Of a DNA stretch of 64,000 nucleotides, positions 53,795-62,709 are shown piece after piece. Every line of letters starts with the position of its first letter. Positions within the stretch are counted from its first letter, which is position 1. The notes under the pieces are model-generated. The model saw only the letters and a program-made list of their open reading frames with translations, had not been told where the DNA came from and ran no database searches. This DNA comes from Herbaspirillum rhizosphaerae (GTDB lineage Bacteria; Pseudomonadota; Gammaproteobacteria; Burkholderiales; Burkholderiaceae_D), in NCBI RefSeq assembly GCF_001189965.1, contig NZ_LFLU01000014.1, positions 62,001-126,000 of the forward strand, read 5' to 3'. Made by a program: the position numbers and the translations under genes.

Positions 53795-53830
53795 CTAACA
53801 GAAACGAAAGGACAGCGTAAAAGCATGCAT
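53795..53830 (-). CDS. Candidate 11-codon leader peptide ahead of udh
   Basis: A short frame MHAFTLSFRFC begins with ATG, has GGAG seven bases before it, and lies about 35 bases after the predicted transcript start of the uronate operon. Its position in a long leader suggests a translation-dependent control element. Nothing but position and ribosome-binding site supports it, and I do not recognise the peptide family with certainty. Confidence 0.4.
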   Translation of the reverse strand: MHAFTLSFRFC

Positions 53831-53870
53831 GGAGTGTCTCCGGAGATATCGTTATTTTTAATTGGCAGTC

Positions 53871-53899
53871 ATCGTACAACATGAAAATTTTGAATGCAA
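53871..53899 (-). promoter_or_regulatory. Probable promoter of the uronate operon
   Basis: On the minus strand TTGCAT (53894-53899) and TACGAT (53871-53876) are separated by 17 bases. Transcription would begin near 53864, about 240 bases before udh. Confidence 0.55.
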
Positions 53900-54012
53900 G
53901 GACATTCGATCCGCTATTTTTTTCACGCGTTGAGCTGTTTTTGAGAGCGTGATTATCGTCCTGAAAGCCGCACCCCTGCTGGCATCTGCAAAAAAGAATG
54001 ACTTGCCTTTAT

Positions 54013-54025
54013 GTCATCTGATGAC
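54013..54025. promoter_or_regulatory. Perfect 13-bp dyad GTCATC-T-GATGAC
   Basis: Symmetric around one base and similar in form to operators of GntR/FadR-type regulators, which often control uronate genes. It lies about 115 bases upstream of the predicted uronate promoter. No GntR gene is in the window. Confidence 0.4.
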
Positions 54026-54168
54026 TGATAACAATTTTTTGCCGTGATGCATCTCGCAACCCATCCGAAGTGCACAGTTCGCCAGCGCGGCGCGAAGCAC
54101 AGTTGCGCACCGAAGTCCGATCGGCCGATTTGGCTTGCACCTGCTTTTAAGCCGCACTAGACTTTGTT

Positions 54169-54180
54169 TACCGATCGGTA
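54169..54180. promoter_or_regulatory. TetR-type operator TACCGATCGGTA
   Basis: A perfect 12-bp palindrome, flanked by partly symmetric TTTGTT and CAAAAC, 49-60 bases upstream of the DUF1348 gene. It has the form of operators bound by TetR-family proteins; the TetR gene is the second gene downstream. Confidence 0.65.
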
Positions 54181-54228
54181 CAAAACGTTTTCACCGCAGT
54201 CCAACTTCATCTCAATGACAGGTGCCCC

Positions 54229-54702
54229 ATGACGACATCCCGCCCTCCGCTTCCACCGTTCACGCGTGAAACCGCGATCCAGAAAGTCCGCGCCGCCGAA
54301 GACGGCTGGAATACCCGCAACGCCGAGAAAGTCTCGCTGGCCTATACCGAAGACAGCCGCTGGCGTAATCGCGCCGACTTCGTGCAGGGCCGCGAAGCCA
54401 TCGTCGCTTTCCTCTCCAAAAAATGGGTGCGCGAACAGCAGTACCGCCTGATCAAGGAATTGTGGGCGTTCGAAAGCAACCGCATCGCGGTGCGCTTCGC
54501 CTATGAATGGCATGACGACTCGGGTAACTGGTTCCGCTCGTACGGCAATGAAAACTGGGAGTTCGATGAGAACGGCCTGATGCGCGTGCGCCATGCCTCG
54601 ATCAACGACCTGCCGATCAAGGAAGGCGAGCGCAAATTCCATTGGGACCAGTCGGCGCCGCGCCCGGCCGATCATCCGAGCCTGAGCGACCTCGGCTTGT
54701 GA
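54229..54702 (+). CDS. DUF1348 family protein (NTF2-like fold)
   Basis: A 157-residue soluble protein of the DUF1348 group within the NTF2/SnoaL-like superfamily, of unknown function. Characteristic stretches are [30 protein letters not shown] and the C-terminal [10 protein letters not shown]. It is followed by a TetR gene after 19 bases and is preceded by the palindromic operator, so it is probably the main target of that repressor. Confidence 0.85.
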   Translation: MTTSRPPLPPFTRETAIQKVRAAEDGWNTRNAEKVSLAYTEDSRWRNRADFVQGREAIVAFLSKKWVREQQYRLIKELWAFESNRIAVRFAYEWHDDSGNWFRSYGNENWEFDENGLMRVRHASINDLPIKEGERKFHWDQSAPRPADHPSLSDLGL

Positions 54703-54721
54703 TGAGAACGGTTCGTACCCA

Positions 54722-55312
54722 ATGACCGACGCAACAATCGTCGCGAAGCCGCTCTCGCAACGCGAGGAACTGATCCCGGTGCTGGCTGAAATCTTCCGCG
54801 CCCACGGCTACGAAGGCGCCAGCCTGGCGCGCATTACCGAAGGCACCGGGCTGGGCAAAGGCAGTCTGTACTACGTGTTCCCGGGCGGCAAGGACGAGAT
54901 GGCGAACGCCGTGCTGAGCCATATCGACGGCTGGTTCCAGCGCGAGGTATTCATCCCCTTGCGCGAAAGCGGCGAGGGCGAAGACGCCATGGCCGGCATC
55001 GCCCACATGTTCCGCGAGGTGCAGCGTTACTTTTTATCGGGACGCAAAGTGTGCCTGATCGGCGTGTTTGCGCTGGTCAACGTGCGCGATCGCTTTGCCG
55101 ACAAGGTGAAGGATTATTTTGTGGACTGGGCGGCGGCGCTCAACGATGCCTTGCTGCGCAGCGGTCTCGATGCCGACGAAGCCGCCGGCTGGACCGAAGA
55201 GATACTGGCCGCCATCCAGGGCGCGCTGGTGTTGGCGCGCGCCATCGACGATCCGGCAGTGTTTGTGCGGACGCTCGATCGCTTGCAGCAACGCCTGCAA
55301 GCGACCGGTTAA
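54722..55312 (+). CDS. TetR/AcrR family regulator
   Basis: A 196-residue repressor: helix-turn-helix in the first 65 residues (GASLARITEGTGLGKGSLYYVFPGGKDEM is cut here to its core GLGKGSLYYVF) and a helical ligand-binding domain after it. It probably represses itself and the DUF1348 gene through the operator at 54169. The ligand is unknown. It converges on the enoyl-CoA hydratase-family gene with two bases between stops. Confidence 0.88.
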   Translation: MTDATIVAKPLSQREELIPVLAEIFRAHGYEGASLARITEGTGLGKGSLYYVFPGGKDEMANAVLSHIDGWFQREVFIPLRESGEGEDAMAGIAHMFREVQRYFLSGRKVCLIGVFALVNVRDRFADKVKDYFVDWAAALNDALLRSGLDADEAAGWTEEILAAIQGALVLARAIDDPAVFVRTLDRLQQRLQATG

Positions 55313-55314
55313 TA

Positions 55315-56460
55315 TTATTTGCCGAGATCGGCCAGCGGATGCTCCGCCGCCGGCCACGGATCGGCGAAGAAACCTTCCACCCATGCCGGCGTCGCATCTA
55401 CCAGGCGCGCCGGATTCCATTGCGGCTTCTGGTCTTTTTCCACGATCAGCGCGCGGATGCCTTCGACAAAATCGGGGCGCGCTGCGCAGTGCAGCGACAC
55501 CACGAATTCGAGACGGAATACTTCCGCCAGCGACATGTAGCGCACGCGCTCCTGCAAGGTCAGCGACAGCCAGGCCGACCCGGGCGCACCGGCGCCGAGT
55601 GTCGCCACGGCCTTTTGCAACCAGGGATTGTCGCTCTTGAGGGCCAGGATGGCGTCGACAATGTCGGGCACGGTCTGGCCGCTGCACAGCGCATTGATCA
55701 GGTCGAAATTGTCGCGCAGAGCCGACGGCGCAAACGTCACGTCGGCAGCGACATCGCGCTCGGCCTGTTGCAGCACGCGGCCGAGCAAGGCCTTGTCGTC
55801 GCCTTCGCCCCAGTTTTGCAGCAGCAAAGCGTCGACGACTTTTTGCTTGTCGGCCTGGGCGATGCGATAGTCCGCCAGTTTGGTGAATTTGGCGTCCTCG
55901 GCATTCATCAGCGCGCCGGTCAACGCCAGGAAAGCGCCCAGCTTGCCCGGCACGCGGCTCAGGAACCAACTGCCGCCGACGTCGGGATACAGGCCGATGC
56001 TGATTTCCGGCATGGCCAGGCGCGAACGCTCGGTGACCACGCGATGGCTGCAACCGGCCATCAGGCCGATGCCGCCGCCCATGACGATGCCATGGCCCCA
56101 GCAAAGAATCGGTTTCGGATAGGTGTGGATTTCGTAGTCGAGCCGGTATTCGTGTTCGAAGAATTCGGCCGCGTAGCGATTGGCGCGGATGTCGTCGCGC
56201 GCCGGCGAGGCGTGATGTTCGCGCATGGTGCGATACAGCTGTTGCAGGTCGCCGCCGGCGCAAAAGGCCTTCTCACCCTGCGCTTGCAGCAGCACCATGG
56301 CGATGTCCGGATCTTTCGCCCACTGCCGCAACTGCGGCGTCAGCAAATGCACCATGTCGAGCGACAGCGCATTCAAGGTTTTTTCGGAAGCCAGCGTGGC
56401 GACGCCGATGCGGCGGCCATTCTGCGTGGCCAGTTCTTCAAACAAAACCGGTTGGCTCAT
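55315..56460 (-). CDS. 3-hydroxyisobutyryl-CoA hydrolase-like enoyl-CoA hydratase family protein
   Basis: The 381 residues fit the crotonase family with the C-terminal extension found in 3-hydroxyisobutyryl-CoA hydrolase (valine breakdown). Oxyanion-hole stretch FCAGGDL, the GHGIVMGGGIGL turn and MPEISIGLYPDVGG, a hallmark of this subgroup, are visible. Start ATG 56460 (MSQPVLFEELA) is chosen; upstream in-frame sequence is not conserved. Hydratase activity instead of hydrolase cannot be excluded. It is a single gene with no valine genes beside it. Confidence 0.85.
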   Translation of the reverse strand: MSQPVLFEELATQNGRRIGVATLASEKTLNALSLDMVHLLTPQLRQWAKDPDIAMVLLQAQGEKAFCAGGDLQQLYRTMREHHASPARDDIRANRYAAEFFEHEYRLDYEIHTYPKPILCWGHGIVMGGGIGLMAGCSHRVVTERSRLAMPEISIGLYPDVGGSWFLSRVPGKLGAFLALTGALMNAEDAKFTKLADYRIAQADKQKVVDALLLQNWGEGDDKALLGRVLQQAERDVAADVTFAPSALRDNFDLINALCSGQTVPDIVDAILALKSDNPWLQKAVATLGAGAPGSAWLSLTLQERVRYMSLAEVFRLEFVVSLHCAARPDFVEGIRALIVEKDQKPQWNPARLVDATPAWVEGFFADPWPAAEHPLADLGK

Positions 56461-56541
56461 GGGGATCCTGATTGTCTCTGAAAGCGTCTTGTGCGACCTC
56501 GCCGGCCTCGTGAACCGGGAGATCATTTATATAAATTAATT

Positions 56542-56870
56542 GAAGCAAGCCGATAGGCCGGATTCTGTTACGACGGTTGCCCGTTATGACAGCCATTCCT
56601 CTAGGCGCCGGATTGCTCCGGTGCTCAAGCTCTCTACCCGCACGCTCCGCGAGCAACATCAACGCGTGCCTATTTGAGATTGCTCCGAGTGGAGGTTACC
56701 GCGTTTCACCGTAACTTAATACGCTCGTCTCTGTGGCCCTGTTCCTCGCCTTATACCGGCTTGCGCCGGCTTTCGGCGGACGGCCGTTAACCGTCACCCT
56801 GCTCTATGGAGTCCGGACCTTCCTCCCGCCATCGCATGACACGATGACCAGCGGCTGTCTGGCTTGCTTC
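56542..56870 (-). ncRNA. rnpB: RNase P RNA, bacterial type A
   Basis: Catalytic RNA that matures tRNA 5' ends. On the minus strand it begins GAAGCAAGCCAGACAGCCGC. It contains the universal GAGGAAGGTCCGGACTCC and AGAGCAGGGTGAC blocks near the 5' side, and then CCTCCACTCGGAGCAA. It ends in ACAGAATCCGGCCTATCGG followed by GCTTGCTTC, which pairs with the 5' end. About 329 bases, slightly short of E. coli (377), as in other betaproteobacteria. The ends are set by the terminal pairing and could be off by a few bases. Confidence 0.95.
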
Positions 56871-56877
56871 GGGCGCT

Positions 56878-56883
56878 ATTGTA
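56878..56883 (-). promoter_or_regulatory. -10 element of rnpB
   Basis: TACAAT on the minus strand, seven bases before the RNA 5' end. The -35 region is GC-rich and poorly matched. Confidence 0.6.
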
Positions 56884-57124
56884 ACGTGGAACGCCCGCCG
56901 TCGGGGGCCACAGCGGCCGGGCGCGCTTTCGGAAAATTTTTTATTGTATTTTTTCACTGCGATTCTTCAGAACGGTATTTGTCTTACCGATAACAGCAAC
57001 TGGGACTGTGCGTTGTCGCTCCCTGTAGTATCTGTAACGCAATTGCTGCAACTGTATTGCTGCCGTGGAATGGAAAATAAGAAGGGATCAGCAAACCGAC
57101 CCTCCATCCTCGAAAGGACATCCT

Positions 57125-58294
57125 ATGAAACTGATCCGAGCGGCGTCGATTTGCCGCGCCCTGTCCTTTTCCCTTGGCATCGCCGCCCTGCTTGCCGTGG
57201 CGCTGGCGGCGCATGCCGAAGACCCGGTTAAAAAAGTCACTATCGGGTTCGCCGCACCGCTTTCCGGGCCTGCCGGCGCAGTCGGCCAAAGCCAGCAGTT
57301 CGCCATCGAAATGGCGCTGGCCGAGGTCAATGCACGCGAGTTTCGCGTCAACGGCCAGCAGATCGTCTTCAATTTGCTGGTCCAGGACGATCGCGGCGAT
57401 CCACGCGCCGCGGCGCTGGTTGCCGACTACCTGGTGCGCTCCGGCGTCGTGGCCGTGATCGGCCACTGGAACACCGGCGCCAGCGTGGTCGCCAGCAAGA
57501 TCTACCACGCTGCCGGCATCCCGCAAATCGCCCCCGGATCGAGCGGACGCATTTATACCCAGGCCGGCTACAAGAACGTCTTCCGCATCATCGGTCACGA
57601 CGACGACGGCGGCATCTACGCCAGCCGCTTCGCGGTGCAAAACCTGCGCGCGCGGCGCGTCGCCGTGATCGACGACGATACCGATTTCGGCCGCATGCTG
57701 GCCAATCAGTTCGTCAAGGGACTCAGCCAGCAAGGCATCACGCCGGTCGCCCGGCAGTCGGTGAGCAGCAAGACCTCCGATTTCAATGCCGCGCTCAACG
57801 AATGCAAGGCCCAGAACGCCGACCTGATCTTCTTCGGCGGCCTGGGCCCGCAGGTGGCGACCCTGACGCACAGCATCAGGCGCATGACTCCCAATTCCCG
57901 CCTGCTGGCCGCCGACGGCACCGTCGGCCCGCTGTTCCTGCACATGGCGGGAGCGGACGGCGAAGGCACCTATGCATTGGCGTGGGGACAGACGCAGGAA
58001 AAGATGAACGGCTGGAAGAAATTCAAGGAAAAATACACCGCCCTCCATGGCGACCGCATCGAACTGTTCGCGCCTTTCGCCTACGATGCCGCCAACATGA
58101 TCTTCGCCGCCATCCGCCAGGCCGATTCAACCGACCCGAAACGCATCGCCGCGACGCTGCATGCCATGAAATACACCGGACTGACCGGCGTCATCGCCTT
58201 CGACGACGAAGGCAATCTGGTCAATCCGGTCTATACCGTGTATCAGGTGCAGCAGCAGAAATGGATGCCGGTGCAGGCCTTCGGCGGGCGTTGA
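57125..58294 (+). CDS. Branched-chain amino acid-type ABC transporter substrate-binding protein
   Basis: Periplasmic receptor of the LivJ/LivK family. The 389 residues start at ATG 57125 (preceded by GAAAGGA) with a signal peptide ending ALAAHA around residue 31. The mature protein opens VTIGFAAPLSGPAGAVG, typical of Liv receptors, and includes APGSSGRIYTQ and the DTDFGRMLA loop. No permease or ATPase genes of the system are in the window, so it is an orphan or serves a distant transporter. The ligand is unknown; the oxidase downstream suggests an amino acid. Confidence 0.9.
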   Translation: MKLIRAASICRALSFSLGIAALLAVALAAHAEDPVKKVTIGFAAPLSGPAGAVGQSQQFAIEMALAEVNAREFRVNGQQIVFNLLVQDDRGDPRAAALVADYLVRSGVVAVIGHWNTGASVVASKIYHAAGIPQIAPGSSGRIYTQAGYKNVFRIIGHDDDGGIYASRFAVQNLRARRVAVIDDDTDFGRMLANQFVKGLSQQGITPVARQSVSSKTSDFNAALNECKAQNADLIFFGGLGPQVATLTHSIRRMTPNSRLLAADGTVGPLFLHMAGADGEGTYALAWGQTQEKMNGWKKFKEKYTALHGDRIELFAPFAYDAANMIFAAIRQADSTDPKRIAATLHAMKYTGLTGVIAFDDEGNLVNPVYTVYQVQQQKWMPVQAFGGR

Positions 58295-58458
58295 ACACGC
58301 GACCGGCAGACCATGCCGATTCGGCATACGACAGCAAAATGCAGGCTGCGTATACTTGCAGGCTTGACGCTTGCTCTTGAATCTTATTCCCGGTGCTGCT
58401 TGCCGGCCGCCTGATCGGCGCGCTGCTCAGACACCTCTCCCCGCCACAGGAAACAACC

Positions 58459-59739
58459 ATGCACATCTGCGTACTCGGCGCCGGCATCATCGGCGTGACT
58501 TCCGCCTACCGCTTGCTGGAAGACGGCCATCAGGTCACCCTGATCGACGCCCATCCCGTTGCGGGCGCCGGCACCAGCATGGGCAACGGCGCGCAGCTGA
58601 GCTATTCGTATGTGGCGCCGCTGGCCGATCCTTCGGTGTGGACGCACTGGCCGCACTACCTGTTCAGCGCCGACTCGCCGCTGACCCTGAAACCCAAGCT
58701 GGATCCCGCACAATGGAGCTGGCTGCTCAAATTCCTCGGCGCCTGCAATGCAGAGCGCGTCAAACGCACCACGATCGAGCTGCTGCAGCTGGCGTTTTAC
58801 AGCCGCGATGAATTGACGCAGCTGCAGCAGGCCGCGCCGTTCGACTTCAGCCACCGCACCGCCGGCAAGCTGGTGATGTACACCGATCCCGCCGGCCTGG
58901 CGTCGGCGCGCAAGCAAGTCGCCTTTCAGTCGCAATACGGTTGCCGGCAGGAAGTCATCGACGCCGCGCGCTGCCTGGAGATCGAACCGGCCTTGGGCAA
59001 TGCCGCCCGCAACTGGGCCGGCGGCGTCTACACGCCGAGCGAAGAAGCCGGCGACTGCGCGCAGTTTTGCCGGGGACTGGTGACGGCGATGCACGGCAAC
59101 AGCGGCTTTCGTTTCATGCCCTCGACCACCGTTGCGCACGTGAACATGCAGGACGGCGCCATCGCGTCCGTGCAGGTCACCTCGCAGACGGGCGTGCAAT
59201 CGATCGATGCCGACGCCTTCGTGCTGGCGCTGGGTGCGGACAGCGCCGCCTTCGCGCGCCAGGCCGGCTTCAGCCTGCCGCTTTATCCGCTCAAGGGCTA
59301 CAGCATCACCGTGCCGCTCAACGACAGCTTCACGCAATCGGCTGCGCCGCAGGTTTCCATCACCGACATCTCGAAAAAAATCGTCTACGCACGCCTGGGC
59401 AATCGCCTGCGCGTCGCCGGCCGTGTGGAACTGGTCGGCATGGACAGGCACATTCCCGATCGCGCCATCAACGAACTGGTCGATGGCGCCAACGAACTCT
59501 TCCCCGGCAGCATTCGCGACCAGCGCGCTTCGCAGCTGTCGCCATGGGCGGGATTCCGTCCGGCCACGCCCAGCGGCGTGCCGGTCATCGGCGCCTCGCC
59601 GGTGAAAAACCTCTACCTGAACATCGGCCAGGGCGCGCTCGGCTGGACGCTCGCCTGCGGCAGCGCCGCCTTGCTGGCGGCACAGATCGGCGGCCGCAAG
59701 ACGGCGATCGACGATGCGCCGTTCCGTTACGGGCGCTGA
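58459..59739 (+). CDS. FAD-dependent amino acid oxidase/dehydrogenase (DadA-like)
   Basis: A 426-residue DAO-family flavoprotein similar to D-amino acid dehydrogenase small subunit: FAD-binding CVLGAGIIGVTSAYRL at the N-terminus, MGNGAQLSYSYVAPLADP (a typical DadA-like stretch), and GWTLACGSAALLA at the end. It would oxidise an amino acid and pass electrons to the respiratory chain. Start ATG 58459. The true substrate is open; proline-like or hydroxyproline-like compounds also fit this family. Confidence 0.85.
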   Translation: MHICVLGAGIIGVTSAYRLLEDGHQVTLIDAHPVAGAGTSMGNGAQLSYSYVAPLADPSVWTHWPHYLFSADSPLTLKPKLDPAQWSWLLKFLGACNAERVKRTTIELLQLAFYSRDELTQLQQAAPFDFSHRTAGKLVMYTDPAGLASARKQVAFQSQYGCRQEVIDAARCLEIEPALGNAARNWAGGVYTPSEEAGDCAQFCRGLVTAMHGNSGFRFMPSTTVAHVNMQDGAIASVQVTSQTGVQSIDADAFVLALGADSAAFARQAGFSLPLYPLKGYSITVPLNDSFTQSAAPQVSITDISKKIVYARLGNRLRVAGRVELVGMDRHIPDRAINELVDGANELFPGSIRDQRASQLSPWAGFRPATPSGVPVIGASPVKNLYLNIGQGALGWTLACGSAALLAAQIGGRKTAIDDAPFRYGR

Positions 59740-59829
59740 TTTGACCGCATCATTTCCAGCAGTCAGCGTGATCGCCGGATTCCGAATACCATATCCCGAC
59801 GACAAATAAAGATACTCAAGGAGACTGGA

Positions 59830-60585
59830 ATGCGGGAAAACAATCTGCGCACACTGTTCGCGCAAAAGAAGCTGGCCCTGAACGGCTGGGCCTCCATCGG
59901 CAATGCTTTTCTGGCGGAACTGGTCGCCGACTGCGGCTACGACGCGGTGACGGTGGACTTGCAGCACGGACTGTTCTCGGTCGACGCGGCGGTGACGATG
60001 CTGCAGGCGATTTCCGCCACCAAGGCCGTGCCACTGGTGCGCTGCTCCGAAAACAGCCTGGGCGAAATCAACAAGCTGCTCGACGCCGGCGCTTACGGCA
60101 TCATCTGCCCGCTGATCAATACCAAAGAAGATGCCGAGAAATTCGTGCACGCCTGCCACTACTCGCCACGCGGCGGCCGCAGCTACGGGCCCGCGCGCGG
60201 CGTGCTGTACGGCGGCAAGGATTACTTCGAACACGCCAACCGCACCATCCTCACACTGGCCATGATCGAGACGCGCCAGGGACTGGCGGCGGCGGAAGAC
60301 ATCCTGTCGGTGCCGGATCTCGACGGCATCTTCATCGGCCCCAGCGACCTCGCCATCGACATGGGGCTCGCCCCCGATGCATGGAATGACGACAAGGTCG
60401 ACCAGGCCTTCCAGCACCTGATCAGACTGTGCCGCGCACGCGGCAAATACGTCGGCATCTTCTGCGGTTCGGTCGAGATGGCCGAACGCATGAAAGCCTA
60501 CGGCGTCGACATGCTGGTGCCCGGCACCGACGCGCAACTGCTGCGCGCCGAAACCACCCGCCGCCTGAACATCCTGCGCGGCTAG
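59830..60585 (+). CDS. HpcH/HpaI-family class II aldolase
   Basis: Metal-dependent aldolase cleaving 2-keto-hydroxy acids to pyruvate plus an aldehyde. The 251 residues have the family hallmarks: VDLQHGLFS, MIETRQGL with the metal-binding Glu, and FIGPSDLAIDMG with the metal-binding Asp. It follows the oxidase by 90 bases, and a terminator lies behind it. The pair suggests a route in which a hydroxylated amino acid is oxidised to a keto acid and then cleaved. Confidence 0.9.
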   Translation: MRENNLRTLFAQKKLALNGWASIGNAFLAELVADCGYDAVTVDLQHGLFSVDAAVTMLQAISATKAVPLVRCSENSLGEINKLLDAGAYGIICPLINTKEDAEKFVHACHYSPRGGRSYGPARGVLYGGKDYFEHANRTILTLAMIETRQGLAAAEDILSVPDLDGIFIGPSDLAIDMGLAPDAWNDDKVDQAFQHLIRLCRARGKYVGIFCGSVEMAERMKAYGVDMLVPGTDAQLLRAETTRRLNILRG

Positions 60586-60610
60586 TCGCAATACCGCAAT
60601 ACGCCCGCCG

Positions 60611-60647
60611 ACGCGCGCATGCATCACGCTGCGCGCGTTTTTCTTTC
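60611..60647 (+). terminator. Intrinsic terminator after the aldolase gene
   Basis: ACGCGCGCA pairs perfectly with TGCGCGCGT over a 10-base loop and is followed by TTTTTCTTT. The rest of the 334-bp gap to the next gene is AT-rich from about 60700 to 60840, with no other element I can support. Confidence 0.9.
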
Positions 60648-60919
60648 CAGGACGGCAAACAGTCGGCGACACGCGTCGCCATTGGCGCCCGGACCGTCCG
60701 AAAAAAATCCGCATATCGTCATTATTCGACTGCAAATTCGCATCGGAGAAAACTGCATATGACAGTTATTCGATTTACTGCGCGGATAGTCGCTTTTTAA
60801 GAATTATCTTATTTAAGCATCACCACGGAACTTACATAATCCCCTCCGGAAGCACCGACAGCGGGCTGGCTCATCGTGAGCCAAGGCCTCGTCGGTCAAG
60901 GGAACAACAGGGGAATATC

Positions 60920-61558
60920 ATGACGCTCTCGACCAACCGGTTTTCGCTGGCCAGCATCGCACTGATCGCTGCAGCATTGCTGCTGAGCGCCTGCCACAGC
61001 GACTCCGTAGCGCACAACGACACACTGGCCGCATCGCCCAAAGAAGCCAGCAGTTGGGACACGCTGCCGCAAAGCGACACCTTGCGCGCCGCCGAACAAA
61101 CCTATCGCGCCTGCGCGCGGGAAGCGGCGCAACTGCATATTGCAACCAAAGAATTTCCGCAAATCAGCGACCGCGTCACTTACCTGACACAAGACGGCCG
61201 ACGCGTGCGAAAGACAGAACAGATGAGCGTCAACGTCGACGACATGCACATCGACAACGGTTGCGCGACGCGCATTGTCTATAGCATCAGCGTCGATGTC
61301 ATTCCCGAAGGGGCCACGCCGGCTATCGTTGAGCAGACATCGCCCGACGTCTCCGCCCACGTGCAACTTGCCATCGACAGAAAAACACCAGCGGCGCCGG
61401 CATGCGCACTCACACGCGACCCCGGCCCGCAAAGCCATTTCATGATGCTCAACCTGTGCCGGAGCGAAGAACACCGCGCCGAACAGGAACAGCAGGCGCG
61501 CCAGGAAGAGCCCATCGTCCGTCCGAAGAAAAACATTTCCCCGGCAACCTCCAGCTAG
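60920..61558 (+). CDS. Putative lipoprotein of unknown function
   Basis: A 212-residue protein with a lipoprotein signal: hydrophobic residues about 9-23 then the lipobox LLSAC at Cys25. The mature part has four further cysteines (around 64, 115, 161 and 179 by position) that could form two disulphides, and a charged Gln/Glu/Arg-rich C-terminal tail. I do not recognise a family. It stands alone, with AGGGGAA before the ATG. Confidence 0.65.
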   Translation: MTLSTNRFSLASIALIAAALLLSACHSDSVAHNDTLAASPKEASSWDTLPQSDTLRAAEQTYRACAREAAQLHIATKEFPQISDRVTYLTQDGRRVRKTEQMSVNVDDMHIDNGCATRIVYSISVDVIPEGATPAIVEQTSPDVSAHVQLAIDRKTPAAPACALTRDPGPQSHFMMLNLCRSEEHRAEQEQQARQEEPIVRPKKNISPATSS

Positions 61559-61600
61559 TCTCCGGTACGTTCCTGCCGCCGACCCGGTTCCGGCAGCGGC

Positions 61601-62608
61601 TTAGGCGAAGGGAACGCGACCGAAGAACGGATAGCTAGGATCGTTGTAACCCGGCGTCGACGAATGCCCGGGCGTCACCAGCGCATCGATCATCGCCTCT
61701 TCTTCCGCAGAAATCTTCAGGTCGACCGCATCGTAATAATCTTCCATCTGCGCCAGCGTGCGCGGTCCGGCGATCACGCTGCTGATCGCGGAATTGGCCA
61801 GCACCCACGCCGTCGCAAATTGCCCCAGCTTGACGCCGCGCGCGGTGCAATGTTCTTGCAGGCGCTCGGCGATGAGCAGCGACTCTTCGCGAAATTCCGT
61901 TTCCATGATGCGTTTGTCGCCGCGGCCGGCGCGCGTGTTCTGGTCGGGCGCCTGGCCCGGTTTGTATTTGCCGGTCAGCACGCCGCGTGCAATCGGGCTA
62001 TAGGGCACGACGCCGAGACCGTAGTTGTTGCAGGCCGGCAGGATTTCCACTTCCGGCATGCGGTTGAGCAAGTTGTAATACGGCTGGCACACCAGCGGCA
62101 GCGGCACGTTGTTCTTCTCGCACAGGCGCGCGATCTCGGCGATGCGCCAGCCGCGGAAGTTGGACACCCCGAAGCCGCGGATTTTGCCCGCGCGGATCAG
62201 GTCGCCCAGCGCCTGGATCGCTTCTTCCAGATTTTCTTCGTGGTAATCGCGATGCATGTACAGCACGTCGAGATAGTCGGTGTCGAGGCGGCGCAGGATG
62301 TTGTCGGTTTCGGTGACGATCCAGTGGCGCGAATAGTGCGATTGATTCGGCGCGCTGCTCATGGCGTTGCCGAGCTTGCTGGCCAGCACCCAGTCGCCGC
62401 GCTGTCCTTGCAGCAGCTTGCCGACCATCTCTTCGGACTTGCCCTTGCTGTAGACGTCGGCGGTGTCGATGAAGTTGACGCCATGCTCGCGCGCCGAGGC
62501 GACGATATTGCGCGCTTCGTCGATCGCGGTCTGGTCGCCGAACATCATGGTGCCAAGGCACAGGGCCGAGACTTTCAGGTTGCTGTTGCCAAGGCGTCGA
62601 TATTGCAT
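61601..62608 (-). CDS. Aldo/keto reductase
   Basis: NADPH-dependent reductase of the AKR superfamily. The 335 residues show the TIM-barrel catalytic set: Asp and Tyr in FIDTADVYSKG, Lys in VLASKLG and His in DVLYMHRDY, plus the NADPH-binding PYSPIARGVLTGKY and VIAGPRT stretches. It resembles the YajO/Tas-type group. It lies 101 bases downstream of the AraC regulator gene on the same strand, which probably controls it. Confidence 0.9.
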   Translation of the reverse strand: MQYRRLGNSNLKVSALCLGTMMFGDQTAIDEARNIVASAREHGVNFIDTADVYSKGKSEEMVGKLLQGQRGDWVLASKLGNAMSSAPNQSHYSRHWIVTETDNILRRLDTDYLDVLYMHRDYHEENLEEAIQALGDLIRAGKIRGFGVSNFRGWRIAEIARLCEKNNVPLPLVCQPYYNLLNRMPEVEILPACNNYGLGVVPYSPIARGVLTGKYKPGQAPDQNTRAGRGDKRIMETEFREESLLIAERLQEHCTARGVKLGQFATAWVLANSAISSVIAGPRTLAQMEDYYDAVDLKISAEEEAMIDALVTPGHSSTPGYNDPSYPFFGRVPFA

Positions 62609-62709
62609 GGTGTGTCTCCGGTGAGAATAAGGTGGGCCAGACAGAACAAATCAGGGAAGACGATTCTAGCGCCTTGACGGAAATCGCGTCGGCGACTCTC
62701 CGGCTTTGC

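Larger units (their letters stand above)
53624..54228. other. 605-bp divergent regulatory region between udh and the DUF1348 gene
   Basis: No ordinary gene. It holds, from udh outward, a long leader, a candidate 11-codon peptide (53795-53830), the palindrome TCTCCGGAGA next to it, a promoter (53871-53899), an AT-rich stretch, a perfect dyad (54013-54025) and a TetR-type operator (54169-54180) ahead of the DUF1348 gene. Confidence 0.7.

Noticed and set aside
58384..60735. A 783-codon open frame antisense to the oxidase and aldolase genes
   Set aside because: It covers two well-identified genes on the other strand and has no family resemblance or start signal.
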